From the NCBI GenBank assembly GCA_034440575.1, contig JAOTOL010001346.1:560501-624500 (forward strand): a DNA stretch of 64,000 nucleotides, given 5' to 3'. Shown here piece by piece: positions 13,601-23,948 of the stretch. Each line of letters opens with the position of its first letter. The stretch's first letter is position 1. Position numbers and translations under genes: made by a program. The notes under the pieces are model-generated. The model saw nothing but the letters and a program-made list of their open reading frames with translations, had not been told where the DNA came from and searched no databases. Source of the stretch: Imbricaverruca yamaguchii. Taxonomy: Eukaryota; Arthropoda; Thecostraca; Neoverrucidae.

Positions 13601-14127
13601 CACATTTTGGTGGACATGAAATGCTGAATCCCAGCTAGAGCTGTTTAAATTCATTGAAGGTAGGAACTATTTTGATGTGCGAATACAAAATAACTTAGGC
13701 CAGCATTATTGCGATGCAACATCCACAGCTAAGAAAACATGCATCCTGCATGATCGTATCCCCTAACATGTACACAGTTGTCGAGGGGCTTGGCATAAGG
13801 ATGTAGAAAAGGTGTCGGAAGAGATGTAGGGAAAAGCTCTGTTAGATATCAATTTGCACCCAACTACGGGAATTTGATGGTCCTGTCCCGTCAGCTGCAG
13901 TAAGTGACTGCGACGGACAACCAACAAAAATGACAATATTGAGCGTCGTGTATGTGACTGTTACACACACACACGCACCCCTCTCGCGTTACCCGATGAC
14001 CTGACCCTCCTCTGTCGGCCAGGTCACCAGCGCCGTGAAGAACTGGGAGGTGGTGATCGGCAGCGACCAGCTCATCACGCCCGGACAGTTCCTCAAGAAC
14101 CTCGCCAAGCTGGGCGGACCGGCGTAG
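972..14127 (+). CDS. Rop: Rop / syntaxin-binding protein 1 (Munc18-1), six exons, complete
   Basis: Sec1/Munc18 family protein that binds syntaxin-1 and templates SNARE assembly for synaptic and secretory vesicle fusion at the plasma membrane. Coding exons are 972-1643, 3356-3580, 4601-4795, 6664-6945, 11562-11849 and 14023-14127. All junctions are GT-AG and all five introns are phase 0. They join to 588 codons including the stop, close to the usual ~590-600 residues. Blocks such as [66 protein letters not shown] and [11 protein letters not shown] are diagnostic of the Rop/Munc18-1 branch rather than Sly1, Vps33 or Vps45. The start was chosen because [12 protein letters not shown] aligns with the family N-terminus. 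The frame is open upstream to 786, so an N-terminal extension cannot be excluded. No disabling change was seen. Introns hold SINEs, a MITE and minisatellites; intron 4 (4.6 kb) is the largest. Confidence 0.96.
1720..1876. repeat. Hexameric microsatellite in Rop intron 1
   Basis: Repeats of GTSCRT type (GTCCGT, GTCTGT, GTCCAT) beginning about 75 bp after the exon 1 donor. It yields spurious short open frames in all phases. Confidence 0.8.
2070..2212 (+). mobile_element. tRNA-derived SINE, head type E
   Basis: The 5' part folds as a tRNA-like head: A box TAGCTCAGTGGTT from 2079, B box GGTTCGATTCC at 2123-2133, and a paired acceptor around GGCGTCG...CGATGCC. A non-tRNA body follows (GAGAGGCAGGTCACATGGCC ... 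GCATCATAAACCC). A decayed copy of head and body occurs at 47868-47985. The attached body argues against a functional tRNA gene. Confidence 0.75.
2213..2996. other. Rop intron 1, unique part
   Basis: No exon, repeat or RNA gene recognised. Open frames at 2276-2746 have no family resemblance and lie inside the intron. Confidence 0.5.
2997..3328. repeat. 28-bp minisatellite in Rop intron 1, next to the exon 2 acceptor
   Basis: About 12 units of a 28-bp repeat built around GGCTGTCGTGTGGTACGTG and GTCTGCAC, with shortened 18-bp units (GTACGTGATGCTGTCGTGTG). Full units sit at 3013, 3041 and so on. The array stops 27 bp before the exon 2 splice acceptor, so it occupies the branchpoint region. Confidence 0.92.
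3356..3580 (+). CDS. Rop: Rop exon 2 (residues 225-299)
   Basis: Encodes the end of domain 2 and start of domain 3a. [20 protein letters not shown] carries the highly conserved LIIDRG motif of Sec1/Munc18 proteins, followed by [18 protein letters not shown] and the acidic [14 protein letters not shown]. Acceptor is gtccgcag, donor gtgggt. Length is 225 nt, phase 0 at both ends. Confidence 0.96.
3581..4600. other. Rop intron 2
   Basis: No exon or recognised repeat. A T8 run followed by a G10 run lies at 4251-4269. Ends with the acceptor ctcctgccag. Confidence 0.5.
4601..4795 (+). CDS. Rop: Rop exon 3 (residues 300-364)
   Basis: Encodes domain 3a, which contains the helical hairpin that opens during SNARE templating. 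It reads [16 protein letters not shown], then [19 protein letters not shown], almost invariant in animals. Acceptor ctgccag, donor gtaggc; 65 codons, phase 0. Confidence 0.96.
4796..5299. other. Rop intron 3, 5' part
   Basis: AT-rich; no exon or repeat recognised before the dispersed repeat that starts near 5300. Confidence 0.4.
5300..6145. repeat. Dispersed repeat family 1, copy A (interrupted by a SINE)
   Basis: Homologous to 56455-57105 in the same orientation. Shared blocks include AGTTCATTTTGGGGA, TGCAAAAACTAATAAGT, GGTGACCTCACTTGACC and a GAAAC.GGCG.GTTAA end. Copy A is split by the SINE at 5693-5857; copy B is uninterrupted there. No coding capacity was seen and the element class is unknown. 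Confidence 0.7.
5693..5857 (+). mobile_element. tRNA-derived SINE, head type A, nested in repeat family 1
   Basis: Head GACGAGTAGTCTAGGGGTAA with a B box GGTTCGAGTCT at 5746-5756, then the body CGACCAATCGGCGGGAGAG ... GATGTGTCGTGAAACC. Flanked by the direct repeat ATATAAGC at 5685-5692 and 5858-5865. The homologous site in the other family 1 copy is empty, confirming insertion. Confidence 0.9.
6146..6663. other. Rop intron 3, 3' part
   Basis: No feature recognised up to the acceptor ctcctctcatcag. The open frame at 6484-6663 runs into exon 4 but its upstream part has no Munc18 similarity. Confidence 0.5.
6664..6945 (+). CDS. Rop: Rop exon 4 (residues 365-458)
   Basis: Encodes domain 3b. [39 protein letters not shown] and [18 protein letters not shown] are near-invariant Munc18-1 blocks. 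Acceptor tcatcag, donor gtgagt; 94 codons, phase 0. The next exon continues directly with [17 protein letters not shown]. Confidence 0.96.
6984..7459. mobile_element. hAT-type MITE, copy A, in Rop intron 4
   Basis: Non-autonomous element homologous to 17643-18305. It starts CAGGTTTAAAATAATGG and ends TTTAACACTG, imperfect terminal inverted repeats. The left flank is TGTCGCGA (6976-6983); the right side shows TGTCGCGA at 7458-7465, overlapping the last two element bases, consistent with an 8-bp target duplication. It lies 38 bp after the exon 4 donor. No transposase is encoded. Confidence 0.8.
7690..7870 (+). mobile_element. tRNA-derived SINE, head type D
   Basis: Leu/Ser-like head (GGTCGACTGGTTAAGG), a degenerate B box (GGTTCGACACT), a body with CCATTAGCCGCGATTGTGC and GCGTCGTGAATCAC, and an (AAAC)n tail. 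Perfect 18-bp target duplications AAACACTATGTAATGGAG lie at 7672-7689 and 7871-7888. Second copy at 10069-10249. Confidence 0.92.
8022..8190 (+). mobile_element. tRNA-derived SINE, head type B
   Basis: Head GGCCTCGGTAGCTTGGTGG with a TGTTCGAATCTCG B box, joined to a body starting GCGACCAATCGGTGTAATAG and ending GAGTCGTAAAATAACCC. The body is homologous to that of type A while the head differs. No clear target duplication was found. Confidence 0.75.
8195..10056. other. Rop intron 4, middle
   Basis: About 1.9 kb of AT-rich sequence. No exon, repeat or RNA gene recognised. A 65-codon cysteine-containing frame at 9654-9851 has no recognised family and no splice logic. Confidence 0.5.
10069..10249 (+). 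mobile_element. tRNA-derived SINE, head type D, second copy
   Basis: Head GGCCGAGTGGTTAAGG, a degenerate B box, the same body as 7690-7870 and a short A-rich tail. The 12-bp target duplication TGTGCACATGTT lies at 10057-10068 and 10250-10261. Confidence 0.9.
10262..11561. other. Rop intron 4, 3' part
   Basis: Around 10480-10640 there are CCTAACCTAAC-type motifs on the + strand, like the TTAGG-rich stretch at 42660-42960 in opposite orientation. No exon recognised before the acceptor ttacgcgccag. Confidence 0.4.
11562..11849 (+). CDS. Rop: Rop exon 5 (residues 459-554)
   Basis: Returns to domain 2. [31 protein letters not shown] and [20 protein letters not shown] are Munc18-1 signatures, and [20 protein letters not shown] is the family core strand and helix. 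Donor gtacga; 96 codons, phase 0. Confidence 0.96.
11850..13380. other. Rop intron 5, 5' part
   Basis: No exon recognised. The overlapping + and - frames near 12510-12800 show no family resemblance. Confidence 0.5.
13384..13509. repeat. 28-bp tandem repeat in Rop intron 5
   Basis: Four and a half units built on CTGTGACACCTTCCGCCACA followed by GCAAGTGG, differing by single bases. It is flanked by non-repetitive intron. Confidence 0.9.
13510..14022. other. Rop intron 5, 3' part
   Basis: Contains a short (AC)n run near 13963-13974 and a CT-rich tract leading to the acceptor ctgtcggccag. No other feature. Confidence 0.5.
14023..14127 (+). CDS. Rop: Rop exon 6 (residues 555-588 and stop)
   Basis: Last coding exon, finishing domain 2. 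[20 protein letters not shown] is the conserved C-terminal block, followed by [11 protein letters not shown] and a TAG stop at 14125-14127. Very GC-rich sequence follows immediately. Confidence 0.95.
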   Translation, partial: VTSAVKNWEVVIGSDQLITPGQFLKNLAKLGGPA

Positions 14128-14422
14128 GCGGCGCCGGCGGCGTACGACCGGCGCGCGGCGGCGGCGGCGGCCGTCGGTAGTCTGTAGTGAGCGCGCCGCC
14201 GCCGGCAGTGTAGTGCCTCTCTGGCTCTGTCCGTAGACAGGCGTGTCTGTCGTCGGCGCCGCGGCCAGCCGGCCGGCCGACCCTTCCGCTCGTCAGTCGT
14301 GGCGTCTGGTCGTGTTGGTCTGCTCGCCGGCCGCGGCGCGGTGCTGGCCGCCAGTGGTCTGGGTGCCGTAGGCGATGTACAGGCCAACCCGTCGCGTCCG
14401 CCGCCGGGCTCCTTCGCTGTCG
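14128..14422. other. GC-rich Rop 3' flank or 3' UTR
   Basis: Strongly GC-rich, including a (GGC)n-like run near 14150-14172. Probably the start of the 3' UTR. No poly(A) signal can be assigned with confidence. Confidence 0.4.
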
Positions 14423-14545
14423 TCGAACCTTGCTCCGCTGTGGCTGAACCCTGCTGCTCCTCTGTAGCCGAGCTCTGCTCCTCATGTAGCTGAATTTTGG
14501 TCCGCTGTCGTTGAATCTTAGTCCGCTGTCGCTAAGCTCGAACAT
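14423..14545. repeat. Degenerate ~22-bp repeat
   Basis: About five diverged units of the form CTTGCTCCGCTGTNGCTGAA. Low sequence identity; an old tandem duplication. Confidence 0.5.
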
Positions 14546-14635
14546 TGCGTTATCTGTGCTTAGCTTTTCAAATCCTCCCCTGTTCAACTTTTATCAATAT
14601 CTGCCGTAGGTTAGGACGTTTCTGGGGGTTAGCTT

Positions 14636-14945
14636 TAGCTGGAGCTGGACATTGGTTTGTCATCGTTGAAGCTGGCTGGTGTTGATTGGTACTGGCTGGT
14701 GAATCGTTGAAGCTGGCTGGTGCTGGCTGTTACCGGTTGGAGCTAGCTGGAGCTGGCTGAAGCTGACTGGTGCTGACTGGAGCTGACCGGTGCTGGCTGG
14801 TACTCGCTGGTGTTGGCTGTAGCTGGGTGGTACTAGCCGGAGCTGGCTGACACCAGTTGGAGTTGGCTGGAGCTGACTGGCACCAGCTGGAGCTGGCTGG
14901 TGCTGACTGGAGCTGACCGGTGCTGGCTGGTGCTGGCTGGCGCAC
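14636..14945. repeat. GCTGG-based minisatellite
   Basis: Roughly 300 bp of short repeats of GCTGGNGCTG and GCTGACTGG type. The minus strand reads as Gln/Pro/Ser-rich peptide in several frames, which is an effect of the repeat. Confidence 0.85.
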
Positions 14946-17634
14946 GCCAGGTGATCGCGATTGGCCGCCACTCTGTCTACAGCCGACCGTTGGGCTGACC
15001 TGACCTGACCTGACCTCGGCCGCGCCGTCTGGTCGGCCCGCGTGGTCAGCGTGCCACGATTGGACCGACTGCTTTCGGTCGGTCAGTCTGGGACTAGACG
15101 GCTCCTCCGGAGCGGCGCTGCCCACCGCCACAGCGGTCACGTGTGGCCGAGGATGATGCCTGCACGTCACACCACCGGCCCGAGTAGTACACTGGCCATT
15201 ACGTTCTCACTCCACGGCGCGTATATCACAAAGGTCGCTGATTGTTGGGCAGTGCCGCGCGTGGGAGAAATCCTACACGCTTCTCCTCAGTCGTCCGCAT
15301 TCCATGTGGAAATATCACCCAATTTAGCATCTGATTAACTCCTAGATGCTGTTGTGCTAATATTGCACTCCATATTGGCGTGGAAAGCATATTTTGCTCG
15401 CACGATCTACTGAAAAAGTTAGGTCCTGTAAGTGTGGTATTCTCCTGAATACGACGTTCATCACAGCCAGGGACGGGGCGAGTTTCTGGTGATAATGGAG
15501 GAGCCTGCACGTCACGAGACGGCTCACGTCACGGCACGTCACGGCTTATCCCCACCATTCATTCCGTTTGATTCCTTATCATTATGGTTGCATGTCTACG
15601 GTATTGAGCTTTGACGATATAGTATGCAGTGAACTAGCTTAGAAACAATTTCCAAGGACTTTCGGGCCTGAAATGCGACGTGCCGTCGGTACCTTGGTTG
15701 TTCATTTTTGGGTCACGTTGTGTCTGGTATCGAACACATTCTAACGCACTTTTTCCAACAAGGAAGCAAGTCGTGCGCTGTCGACGATATGCTCCTTGTA
15801 TTGTTGATGCTAATTTATGTGTTGCAGGATTGATAATGATGATATTTTGATTGTTGTTATGTTATGACCGTCATCTGATTGCATTGTAAATGAGTTTGTT
15901 GATTTTATTCTGAATACCATAAAACTTGGTGGAAAATGGCCACGGAGTCGGCGCACCCTTGAGCACCAAACCGCCACCGAATAACCTAGTGGATTTTCTC
16001 GGGGTATCCTTAGTAACATGCATGGCTATGTACAGTGTGTTATCGCATGGTCCTCGACAACACGTATTCCTTATATTTATGAAGGCAGCATCCATTCATG
16101 GCATGCCGCATGAAGGTTGAGATGGGGGGGATGGGTGATTATTGGTAAATATTGGTAAATTGGTAAATGAGTTGTTAACTTCGCAAGAAGACAATTTTCA
16201 CCATAATTTTGAGTTCCACTTGGTTTTGGACTGCCTCAAGCAGTATGTAATCCTTGCAGACATCAATTTTGCATAGACAGTAACTATTAATATCACTGCA
16301 TTATGCACAGAAAATATTATCCACTCAAGGGAGCATCTGTCCGCCAAGTATACAGATCACGTGGCAAAGTACCGGCAAAGCTGGTCGAGACCTCGGCGAC
16401 TGCCCCTGCCGTAATGTCGGGATTCACCGCGTTGTCGTGTTGTGGTAGGTACTCTAGTCATCTCGGGCCGCGGCAGGGGGAATCAAAGTAGCAATGGCTT
16501 CGGCATAGTTAAACAACTGGGACGGTTAGTCGCCGCTCCACTTGGCTTGACCGCAACACTGTGCCCGGCTGTACCTACACCTCCGAGCCTGGTCGCTTTA
16601 ACCTCTCAGACTGGTCTGCAACTTGCAAGTTTGCCCTTTGATGCCTCTCGTTCCGGCACGGATTGGAGCTTTGCAGTCCGAGAGTGAGCCGCAGCTCTAA
16701 CCTGCGGTTATCGACCGGGCTGCATCTCTGCAGTTTGAGGTTGAGATGCAGCTGTGACCTCTAGTTTCCGACCGGACTGCGGTTCTGCAGCTGCGCGCCT
16801 GGTTGGGACAGCAGTTGAGGCCTGACCGTATGCAGTAACCTGGGGAAAATTTGATAAAATATCACAAGCTGTGTATTCACATCGAATTTGATGTCAATAC
16901 ACCTTTAGATAACGTCATGCAATTGTATTGTATTTAACAAAATTTGTTTATAATAATTATATATAATCATATTTAGTATTTAAGTCACCAACAGGTGACT
17001 GGAAGTCAGCTGACTGTGACTTAAATACCTTGTTAATATAAAGTAAGTGTGATGGGCGATACTTGAGGATTACCTAAATGTGTATTCACACCAAATTCAG
17101 TGTGAATTCCCAGCTTGTGATGTTAGCAAAATTGGCCCCTAAAGTGGGTTCTCTGTAGTCTTGGGGCTAGCTGGTGTTAGCGTTTGTTGGACTTAGCCGT
17201 TCGTGTATTGTGTATAGGCAGACGGTGGGTCGACAGGAAGGTGGTAGAGGCATTGGCGCCTGGGAAGTGATACCTATTGTGTAGATAATTCGAGGGTTGG
17301 CCGAAACTCGTTCACAGGTAGCTTTGCGTTCTGCGTGTGATGACATGGAGACGGAACGAAGCGATAGCGATTGTGTGATGCTTCATCAGTTGGGAATAAA
17401 CCGAGGAAGTGAACGTTTCGCCTCTCTGAATGTGTAAACCATCTTCGCATCCATCGAATTCATTACGGCGGCACATTTTTCTTTTTCTAGGTAAACATCC
17501 GCAGAAATACACAGAGAATAGGAAGGCTGCGATACTGTCTCGTTACAAATGTTTGATGCAGAGACGACTGCCATTTCCCATCCCTCCTCTCTACCCCCAC
17601 ACCCACCCGACCGGTGAAACCTTTGGTATAGTGT
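14946..17634. other. Intergenic, no recognised gene
   Basis: About 2.7 kb. It has a few copies of CACGTCAC near 15490-15540, but no exon, SINE or LINE was recognised. Confidence 0.45.
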
Positions 17635-17642
17635 ATGTAGAT

Positions 17643-18305
17643 CAGTGTTAAAATAATGGTTCTCCGTTAGGTGTGATATGTCGAAACGAGCTTAGTAGGA
17701 TGCCGAAATTGTGGACGAGTAGTCTAGGGGTAAGTTGCCAGTCCCGCAATCGAAATGTTATGGGTTCGAGTCTCACCTGTCGCTACTCTTCGCCCGCGGC
17801 CAATCGGCTTGAGAGACTGGCGATGCTACATGACTCAACGGTTGATGTGTCGTAAAACCAATAACCAACCAGGATGTCGAAATATGCTATGGAATGAGTG
17901 TCATTTCAAATGCTTTTGATGTCTTCCAAACTCAAAATTTCTCAAATTTGAGCCAGTGGTGGACGTACGATTGTACCCTCATCAGTTGTTTTGATATTCA
18001 TAATATAAGAACAGGTATAATCGGGATAGCGATAAAAACTTATGCCTTACAGTGGCACTGCATGCCATATCGCATTATGAGTAGTCCCCTTACGTGAAAT
18101 TGTGTTGCGAAAGGTTCGTGTGTCACCATCCCTTATTGAGGGCATCATCATGGCACATATAAACGAGGTACTGTTAGAAAGGAGATACGAAGAACTCAGA
18201 AGAACTCATGGAGAAGCATGATGTCGATACTTCTTGAAGAAGGATGTCGACTGGGTGTTCAGAGTGTGGTATGTTCCACCATATTTCACGAATAATTTAA
18301 CACTG
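17643..18305. mobile_element. hAT-type MITE, copy B, with nested SINE
   Basis: Terminal inverted repeats CAGTGTTAAAATAATGG (left) and the reverse of CAGTGTTAAATTATTCG (right). Perfect 8-bp target duplication ATGTAGAT at 17635-17642 and 18306-18313. An 8-bp duplication with CAGTG termini fits the hAT superfamily. No coding capacity; mobilised in trans if at all. Homologous to 6984-7459. Confidence 0.93.
17711..17870 (+). mobile_element. tRNA-derived SINE, head type A, nested in MITE B
   Basis: Head GACGAGTAGTCTAGGGGTAA and body CCAATCGGCTTGAGAGACTG ... GATGTGTCGTAAAACC. Target duplications AGGATGCCGAAAT (17697-17709) and AGGATGTCGAAAT (17871-17883) differ by one base. The MITE copy at 6984 lacks it. 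Confidence 0.92.
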
Positions 18306-18313
18306 ATGTAGAT

Positions 18314-18667
18314 GCAGCATTATAACTGGTGAAACCTTTTGTATGGTGTATCGAACGCCTCGTGGGGGTTGTTGAATTCCATATTGCGCTGCCATGTGCG
18401 CCGTTTTGTTTTCGCGAGTTCCTGGTGCATTACGCTCACTTGGTACTAAGGTTCTCCAGCATCATGATAGCGGCCACGGATGGCCCAGTGGCCATGACCG
18501 CCACAGCGGTGACGACCGCTTAAGCAATCACAGCCGTCTATGTCCTGGTAACAGCTGCCACAGCAGCTATGGTCGCTCCAGCGATGACGAAGTAGATAGC
18601 TCAGCCATAGTTGTGATGGCTGCGGTGCCAGTTGATTCGCTTTGGGCCTGTGTGACGTCGGCTAATG
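18314..18667. other. Intergenic
   Basis: No gene recognised. It contains a 25-bp near-copy (18331-18355) of sequence lying left of the MITE (17612-17636). Confidence 0.4.
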
Positions 18668-20945
18668 GTGACATAAAGACATAAAAGATTAGTGCAACTA
18701 TGAGCCACAAGGGCCCTTCTTGGCTGCACTCTGTACACTCAACCAGTTGCCCACCAAATCTGTCAATCAGCCCTCGCTGTAATACTGAAAAGCAAGCCCT
18801 CTATTCTTATTATGATTGTCTATGCTGTTTTTAAAGATGTTCAATGTGCTGCTACTGACAATGGTTTCTGGCAGCTAGTTCCAGTATTCTACTACCCTGT
18901 TGGTGAAGAAAGTCTGTCTTAACCTTGTTCTGCTGTGGTTAACTTTAATTTTGAATTGACGACCTCTAATTGCATCATTTCTGTTAAATTGAAACGTTTC
19001 CCTAAGACATCCCCTCCCCAGACCATGGACAAATTTAAAGACCTCGATGAGACCACCTCTCAGCCTCTTATATCTAAGTGAAAACATATTGCATTTCTTC
19101 AATCTTTCCTCATATGCCACGTTGCTTATACCATTACCATTTTTTTAAACATTTGCCATTCTTCGGACCACTACACAAGTTCGTCCAAGTCTTTTTGCAG
19201 CGAGATATGCTCGTTTTGACCTGTCATTGCCCTAAAGACCTTCAAATCATCCGAAAATTTCAAAACTTTACTGCTTATGCCACTTTCGATGTTATTTACA
19301 AATATAATTAACAGTAGTTGCCCCAGTACTGACCCCTGGGGGACTCCACTAAGAACATTTTGCCATAACTTTGTACCATTTACCATCACTCTTTGCTGTC
19401 TACCTGAAAGCCACAACTCTATCCATTTTAAGATGCTACCTGCAATACCATGGGACTGAAGCTGTATCATTGAACGTTTAAGGGGTACCTTGTCAAAGGC
19501 CTTACTAAAGTCAAGATATGCTACATCAACCTGATTTCCCTGATCAAATTGTTCTGTGGCGAAGTTCAAAAAGTCCAAGAGATTTGTGAGACACGACCGT
19601 CCTTTTCTAAACCCATGTTGAGTATCTTGAATCAATCTGGTTCCTTCCAGATAACTAACTATTCTATCCTTGATAACTGATTCGAGTACCTTGCAGACTT
19701 CGAGTACCTTGCAGAGTTACTGGCCTATAGTTTTCAACTTTCCCTCCTCCTTTCTTGAAAATAGGAACTACATTTGCCCTTTTCCAATCTGTTGGAATTT
19801 TATTTCGTGAAACTGTTCTACAAAATATTATACTAGGTGGAAATGCCAGTTCCTTTTCAGCTTCCCGCAATACCCTAGCATAAATTTCATCAGGTCCTGC
19901 TGCCTTGTTTGGCTTTATTTTCCTGATATGATTGAGAAAAAAAACATCACTATCAATGAAATCAACATCATTTATCAGATCAAATGTCACTAAACTATGG
20001 TGTATGGTCGGCAGATTGGTCCTATCTTCCAATGTAAACACTGATTTAAACTGCTTGCTCAGCTCCTCAACCATCCCACTATCCTCACCCAATGTAGTCC
20101 CATTTATTTCCAGTGGACCAATTGTGCTAGAAACTTTGCTCAGCTTGTAAAAACTAAAGAACTTTTTACTGTCCCCATTACAGTTCCTAGCTAAGTCCAG
20201 TTATTTTGCTCGCTTTGCTGCTCTGGTTTTTTGCTTCACAGTGCCTCTAGCTTTTAGATACGCCTTTAGATTTACGATATTTGAAGCTTCTTTAAACACT
20301 CTAAATGCAGCTTTCTTAGCCTTAATTGCTTTTATCAAGTCTGGTGTAAGCCATGCTGGCTTTCCTACCCTTCTTTTGCGTCTTTGCTTTTGGGGGACAT
20401 GTCTAATCTGAATTTCCTTCAAGTATGATTTGAACTTTTTCCACATTTCACAAGCATTTAAATTGGATAATTTTACTTCCCATCTTATGGCACTTAAAGC
20501 CGCTCTCATGCGGTCAGTCTGCTCTGTTGAAATTTGGAACCTTTACCCAATTATCCTTAATAATTTCCCCTAAATGTGCCTTGAATCTAACTATGTTATG
20601 GTCACTTCTTCCCAGAGTTTCTCCTACAGTCAAGTCTTGAACTAAGTCACTTAAATCCGAGAATACAAAGTCCAGGAATGAGCCATGCCTGGTAGGTTCC
20701 GATACAAACTGGTGTAAGAACAGGTCCTCTTCAAGGCATTTCCTAAACATTTTGCATGATGGGGAGCCAACACCAACATTTTCATATCCTTTTAGATTAA
20801 AGTCACCAAGAATAAGGCACTTCCTCTGAAAGTTTCTACTGATTTCCTCACAAATCACCTTATCAAGCTCCAGTTGCTGAGAATGTGGCAGGGTTCCTGA
20901 TCGGTAGAAAGCTCCTAGCCTCAGTGTATTGCCAATGGTATATCC
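18668..20945 (-). mobile_element. CR1-like non-LTR retrotransposon, decayed
   Basis: Reading leftward: the end of an endonuclease domain (LGDFNLKGYENVG, 20858-20514), a linker, then reverse transcriptase blocks (NHIRKIKPNKAAGPDEIYAR, TDWKRANVVPIFKKGGG, DTQHGFRKGRSCLTNLLDFL, YLDFSKAFDKVP, SGVPQGSVLGQLL). The active-site motif reads FSDDLK instead of FADD. The C-terminal end has EYWN. The 3' tail is ATGTCTTT-like near 18668-18685. Frameshifts and stops break the frame, so it is inactive. 5'-truncated inside the endonuclease. Confidence 0.88.
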
Positions 20946-23900
20946 AATGGTATGTGAACATTCAGCAAGCCTTACTTTCTCGGATCGCTGCTTAGGGCTT
21001 ACTGGCCCAAAGCTACAGCCTTCCAGGCTTGTTACACTGGGTGGCGACGTTCCGTTAGTTTCTGCTTCGGTCTTATGTCGTGGCTTGGATGATAGTGGCC
21101 AGCTTATCTAACCTTAAATCAGTCGACGACGCCCTGCCGGGACTTGTACGCTGGAACTTACGATTGGCAGCCACCCCACAGGTGGTCCTGGGCCACAAAT
21201 CGGTCGGAATGGTCCCCCAATCGTCTTTCTAACCTATCCTGTCCGGGGTCATATAGGGAGACACACAAAATATCCTGTCTGTCCTATCCTTGGGGAGGCT
21301 TACGGAACCCCAAACATCATCTTCCCTGTCTGTGCTAAAATCAAGAGGTCCAGACCTTCTGAAATAGCTGAGACTGGGAAGTAAAATCAACCTGGCCGTT
21401 TTTCGCTGCTGCCTAAACTGTGCGCACAGCGCTTCATCCCGAACCAAAAATGGGTGCCGCTGCCTGCGAGCTTACCCAAAGACCCCGTCGGGTCTTACCA
21501 TCCTCGAGGTGCCCTTCCGCGCTCTGTGATCACCGGACCGGAAGGATTTGCGGCCCAGAATTACTCAAGTTATCCCGCTACCCTGTGAAATGTCCAGTAT
21601 TCTCGGCACGCTTTCCTTTCAGCCGTTCTTCTCTCTCCTCTGGTGAGGGGTGAAAGTTTGTCACTCACGTTTGGGCCCATGAAATGTATCGCCCGTGGAA
21701 GGGCGGCTTGCAAGCCGTTTCCTCACTAAAATACGTAACTCGTCTGATGCTATCAGTCACAGTCGGTAATTGGGTCCGTCCTGTCATATCTTGCCAGGAT
21801 AGCTTTACATTTAGTAATAGACGAACTCTGAACTTCTCCACTCTGTAATCCGCCTAATCGCATTTGATAATTTGGACGACGTAATGGTCAGTGCATTAGT
21901 CTCTCCTCAACGGCACCAACTTAACCCGCTAAGGACAAGCGAGACCTTTTGGTACCATGTTTTCAAAGCGGATTACGAGGTAGTGTTCCTATGGTGAGAA
22001 CCGGTTTAACACGCGCCCTGGAGCTCTTGTCTCTAGTTATCTTGGCACTAGCTTGCCTTCCTAGGAAGCGGGGACCAAAGGGGAGGGGTGCACTCCGACC
22101 TCCCGGATGGGCGGCACTTCAACAGTAGGGGATGGAAAGGAGGCCAGAGGGGTAGCATTCCAGCAGATGGGGTGGCATTCCCCTTTGGGAATGGCGAGCG
22201 GACCATTCGGCCTCCTTAGACCTAATGCCGTCTCTCCCCTGCAATATGAATTTCAGCCTCATTCAGCTCTGAATCTTCCCCCTCCTAACAAAGCAGAACA
22301 ACCTTAGAATCCACTGGCCCTACCTTGATCATGTGCTTTCCTTCGAACAGCACATGCAGATCTGCCACTAATATATCACCAATGTAAATTGAGATGTTCA
22401 TCATCTACATTGTACCACACATCTGTGCAACGTAGGTTGAGGTGGTTTAAGGTTAACTCCGCTCAAGGCAGTACACATAGACCTCACGCTGCACTGTATG
22501 CACGTGTATGCCAAATGCAAGGCTATGAAAACAATTAAATGTAAGCAAAATTCAGCGCAGCGATGTTTTGCGCTTTCGGGACAAATTCTAGTGCCACAGG
22601 ACACAATGCACACTTCGCAATAAAAAAAAATATATCCTGCACAGCTGGGAGGATATTATACTGGAAAGGACTTAGGACAATATAAAGAATGCCACGAACA
22701 AATTTGGATAACATATTTCCACTACAAGGAAGTGGAATTTCCACTACTTATGGGATTCAGGTTGTTACCTGTGACGAATGAAACAGCCAGTGAGCTATCG
22801 ACAAATGGCAATGGGGTCTGCTACACTTTTTGAGCCGGGTAAAGATTATGTTGGGTATATGTGCTTTAAATTATAAGTCAGTATGTGCTTGTTATTTGTG
22901 ATTTATATCAGCTAAAAAGTACAAAAATTGTTAAAAACCTATTAATATATTTGTCCCCTATCTGGGCCTTTCCTTTGGTTATGCACCTTCTTGATTTTCA
23001 ATGTGTGGCATTCTTGTGAGCTGCCCATAGATCAAGGCGCTAACAAGGTGCCCGGGATACAAGAACAATGCAACTGATGTGTTTGCTAAATACATTTGCA
23101 TCCCATGTGTTTTTTTCTTCTTTCATTTTGCATAGACCACCACCAATTAGTAAAATGACCTAAATCCGCGACGATAGAGCTAGTAACGCCCACAAGTTCC
23201 CGGTCACAAGATGAAATGTTAGGGAGTAAAGAAATGTTGAAAACATATTTATATGAAGATGTCTCGTGCAGAATAAGATAAGTGTATACCAGCCTACCAA
23301 TATCCTTTGACACAAAAGAAACACAAAGTATAATCCATCACATACATTTGTACACTTCATATATCAACACTGATATATGAAATCTGATATACCAAATCTA
23401 GCACAGTGAACCTTTAAAGCTACCTTAATTTATGAGCTATGGTCTGACTTAGTTTTCCTTTGATTTATATAATTCCATAAAGTGATGTCTAATGCATTTT
23501 TTAGACATCTTTTTCCTTGGTACTTGTGAATACTGAAATAGTTTACATATTACATTGTTCCATGATTTTAGCAGTGAGTAATAGATATAGCATATTGTAT
23601 AGGTAAATGGTATAAAAATGTTAATGATCTTGTCTAAAGTGTTGTATATGTTGTGAGATAAATTGTGAATTATATTTTTGTTTTCCTGTAATTAATATTG
23701 TATATAAATAATTATGTGGTATGTATAGCATCTGTAATCAATAATTTCAGGCACGTTTCTGGATTTAATGACTTGGTTTAGTCTAGTGGGATAATTATTA
23801 CCCCAAATCACAGAACAGTAATTTAATAGGGAAGGATTAAAGAGTTGTATAAATACTTGTTACGACTTGTTATGAAGTATTTTATTTTATAGTATAGAGT

Positions 23901-23948
23901 ATTTTATACGTCATTTAATTCCAATAGTCTGATTGGCTGACAAAGCAC
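20946..23948. other. Intergenic, no recognised gene
   Basis: About 3 kb. 20950-22300 is GC-richer with many short frames and could be repeat or element UTR; 22300-23948 is AT-rich. No exon or RNA gene was recognised. Confidence 0.4.

Noticed and set aside
14660..15170. Minus-strand Gln/Pro/Ser-rich proteins
   Set aside because: Translation of the GCTGG-based minisatellite downstream of Rop.
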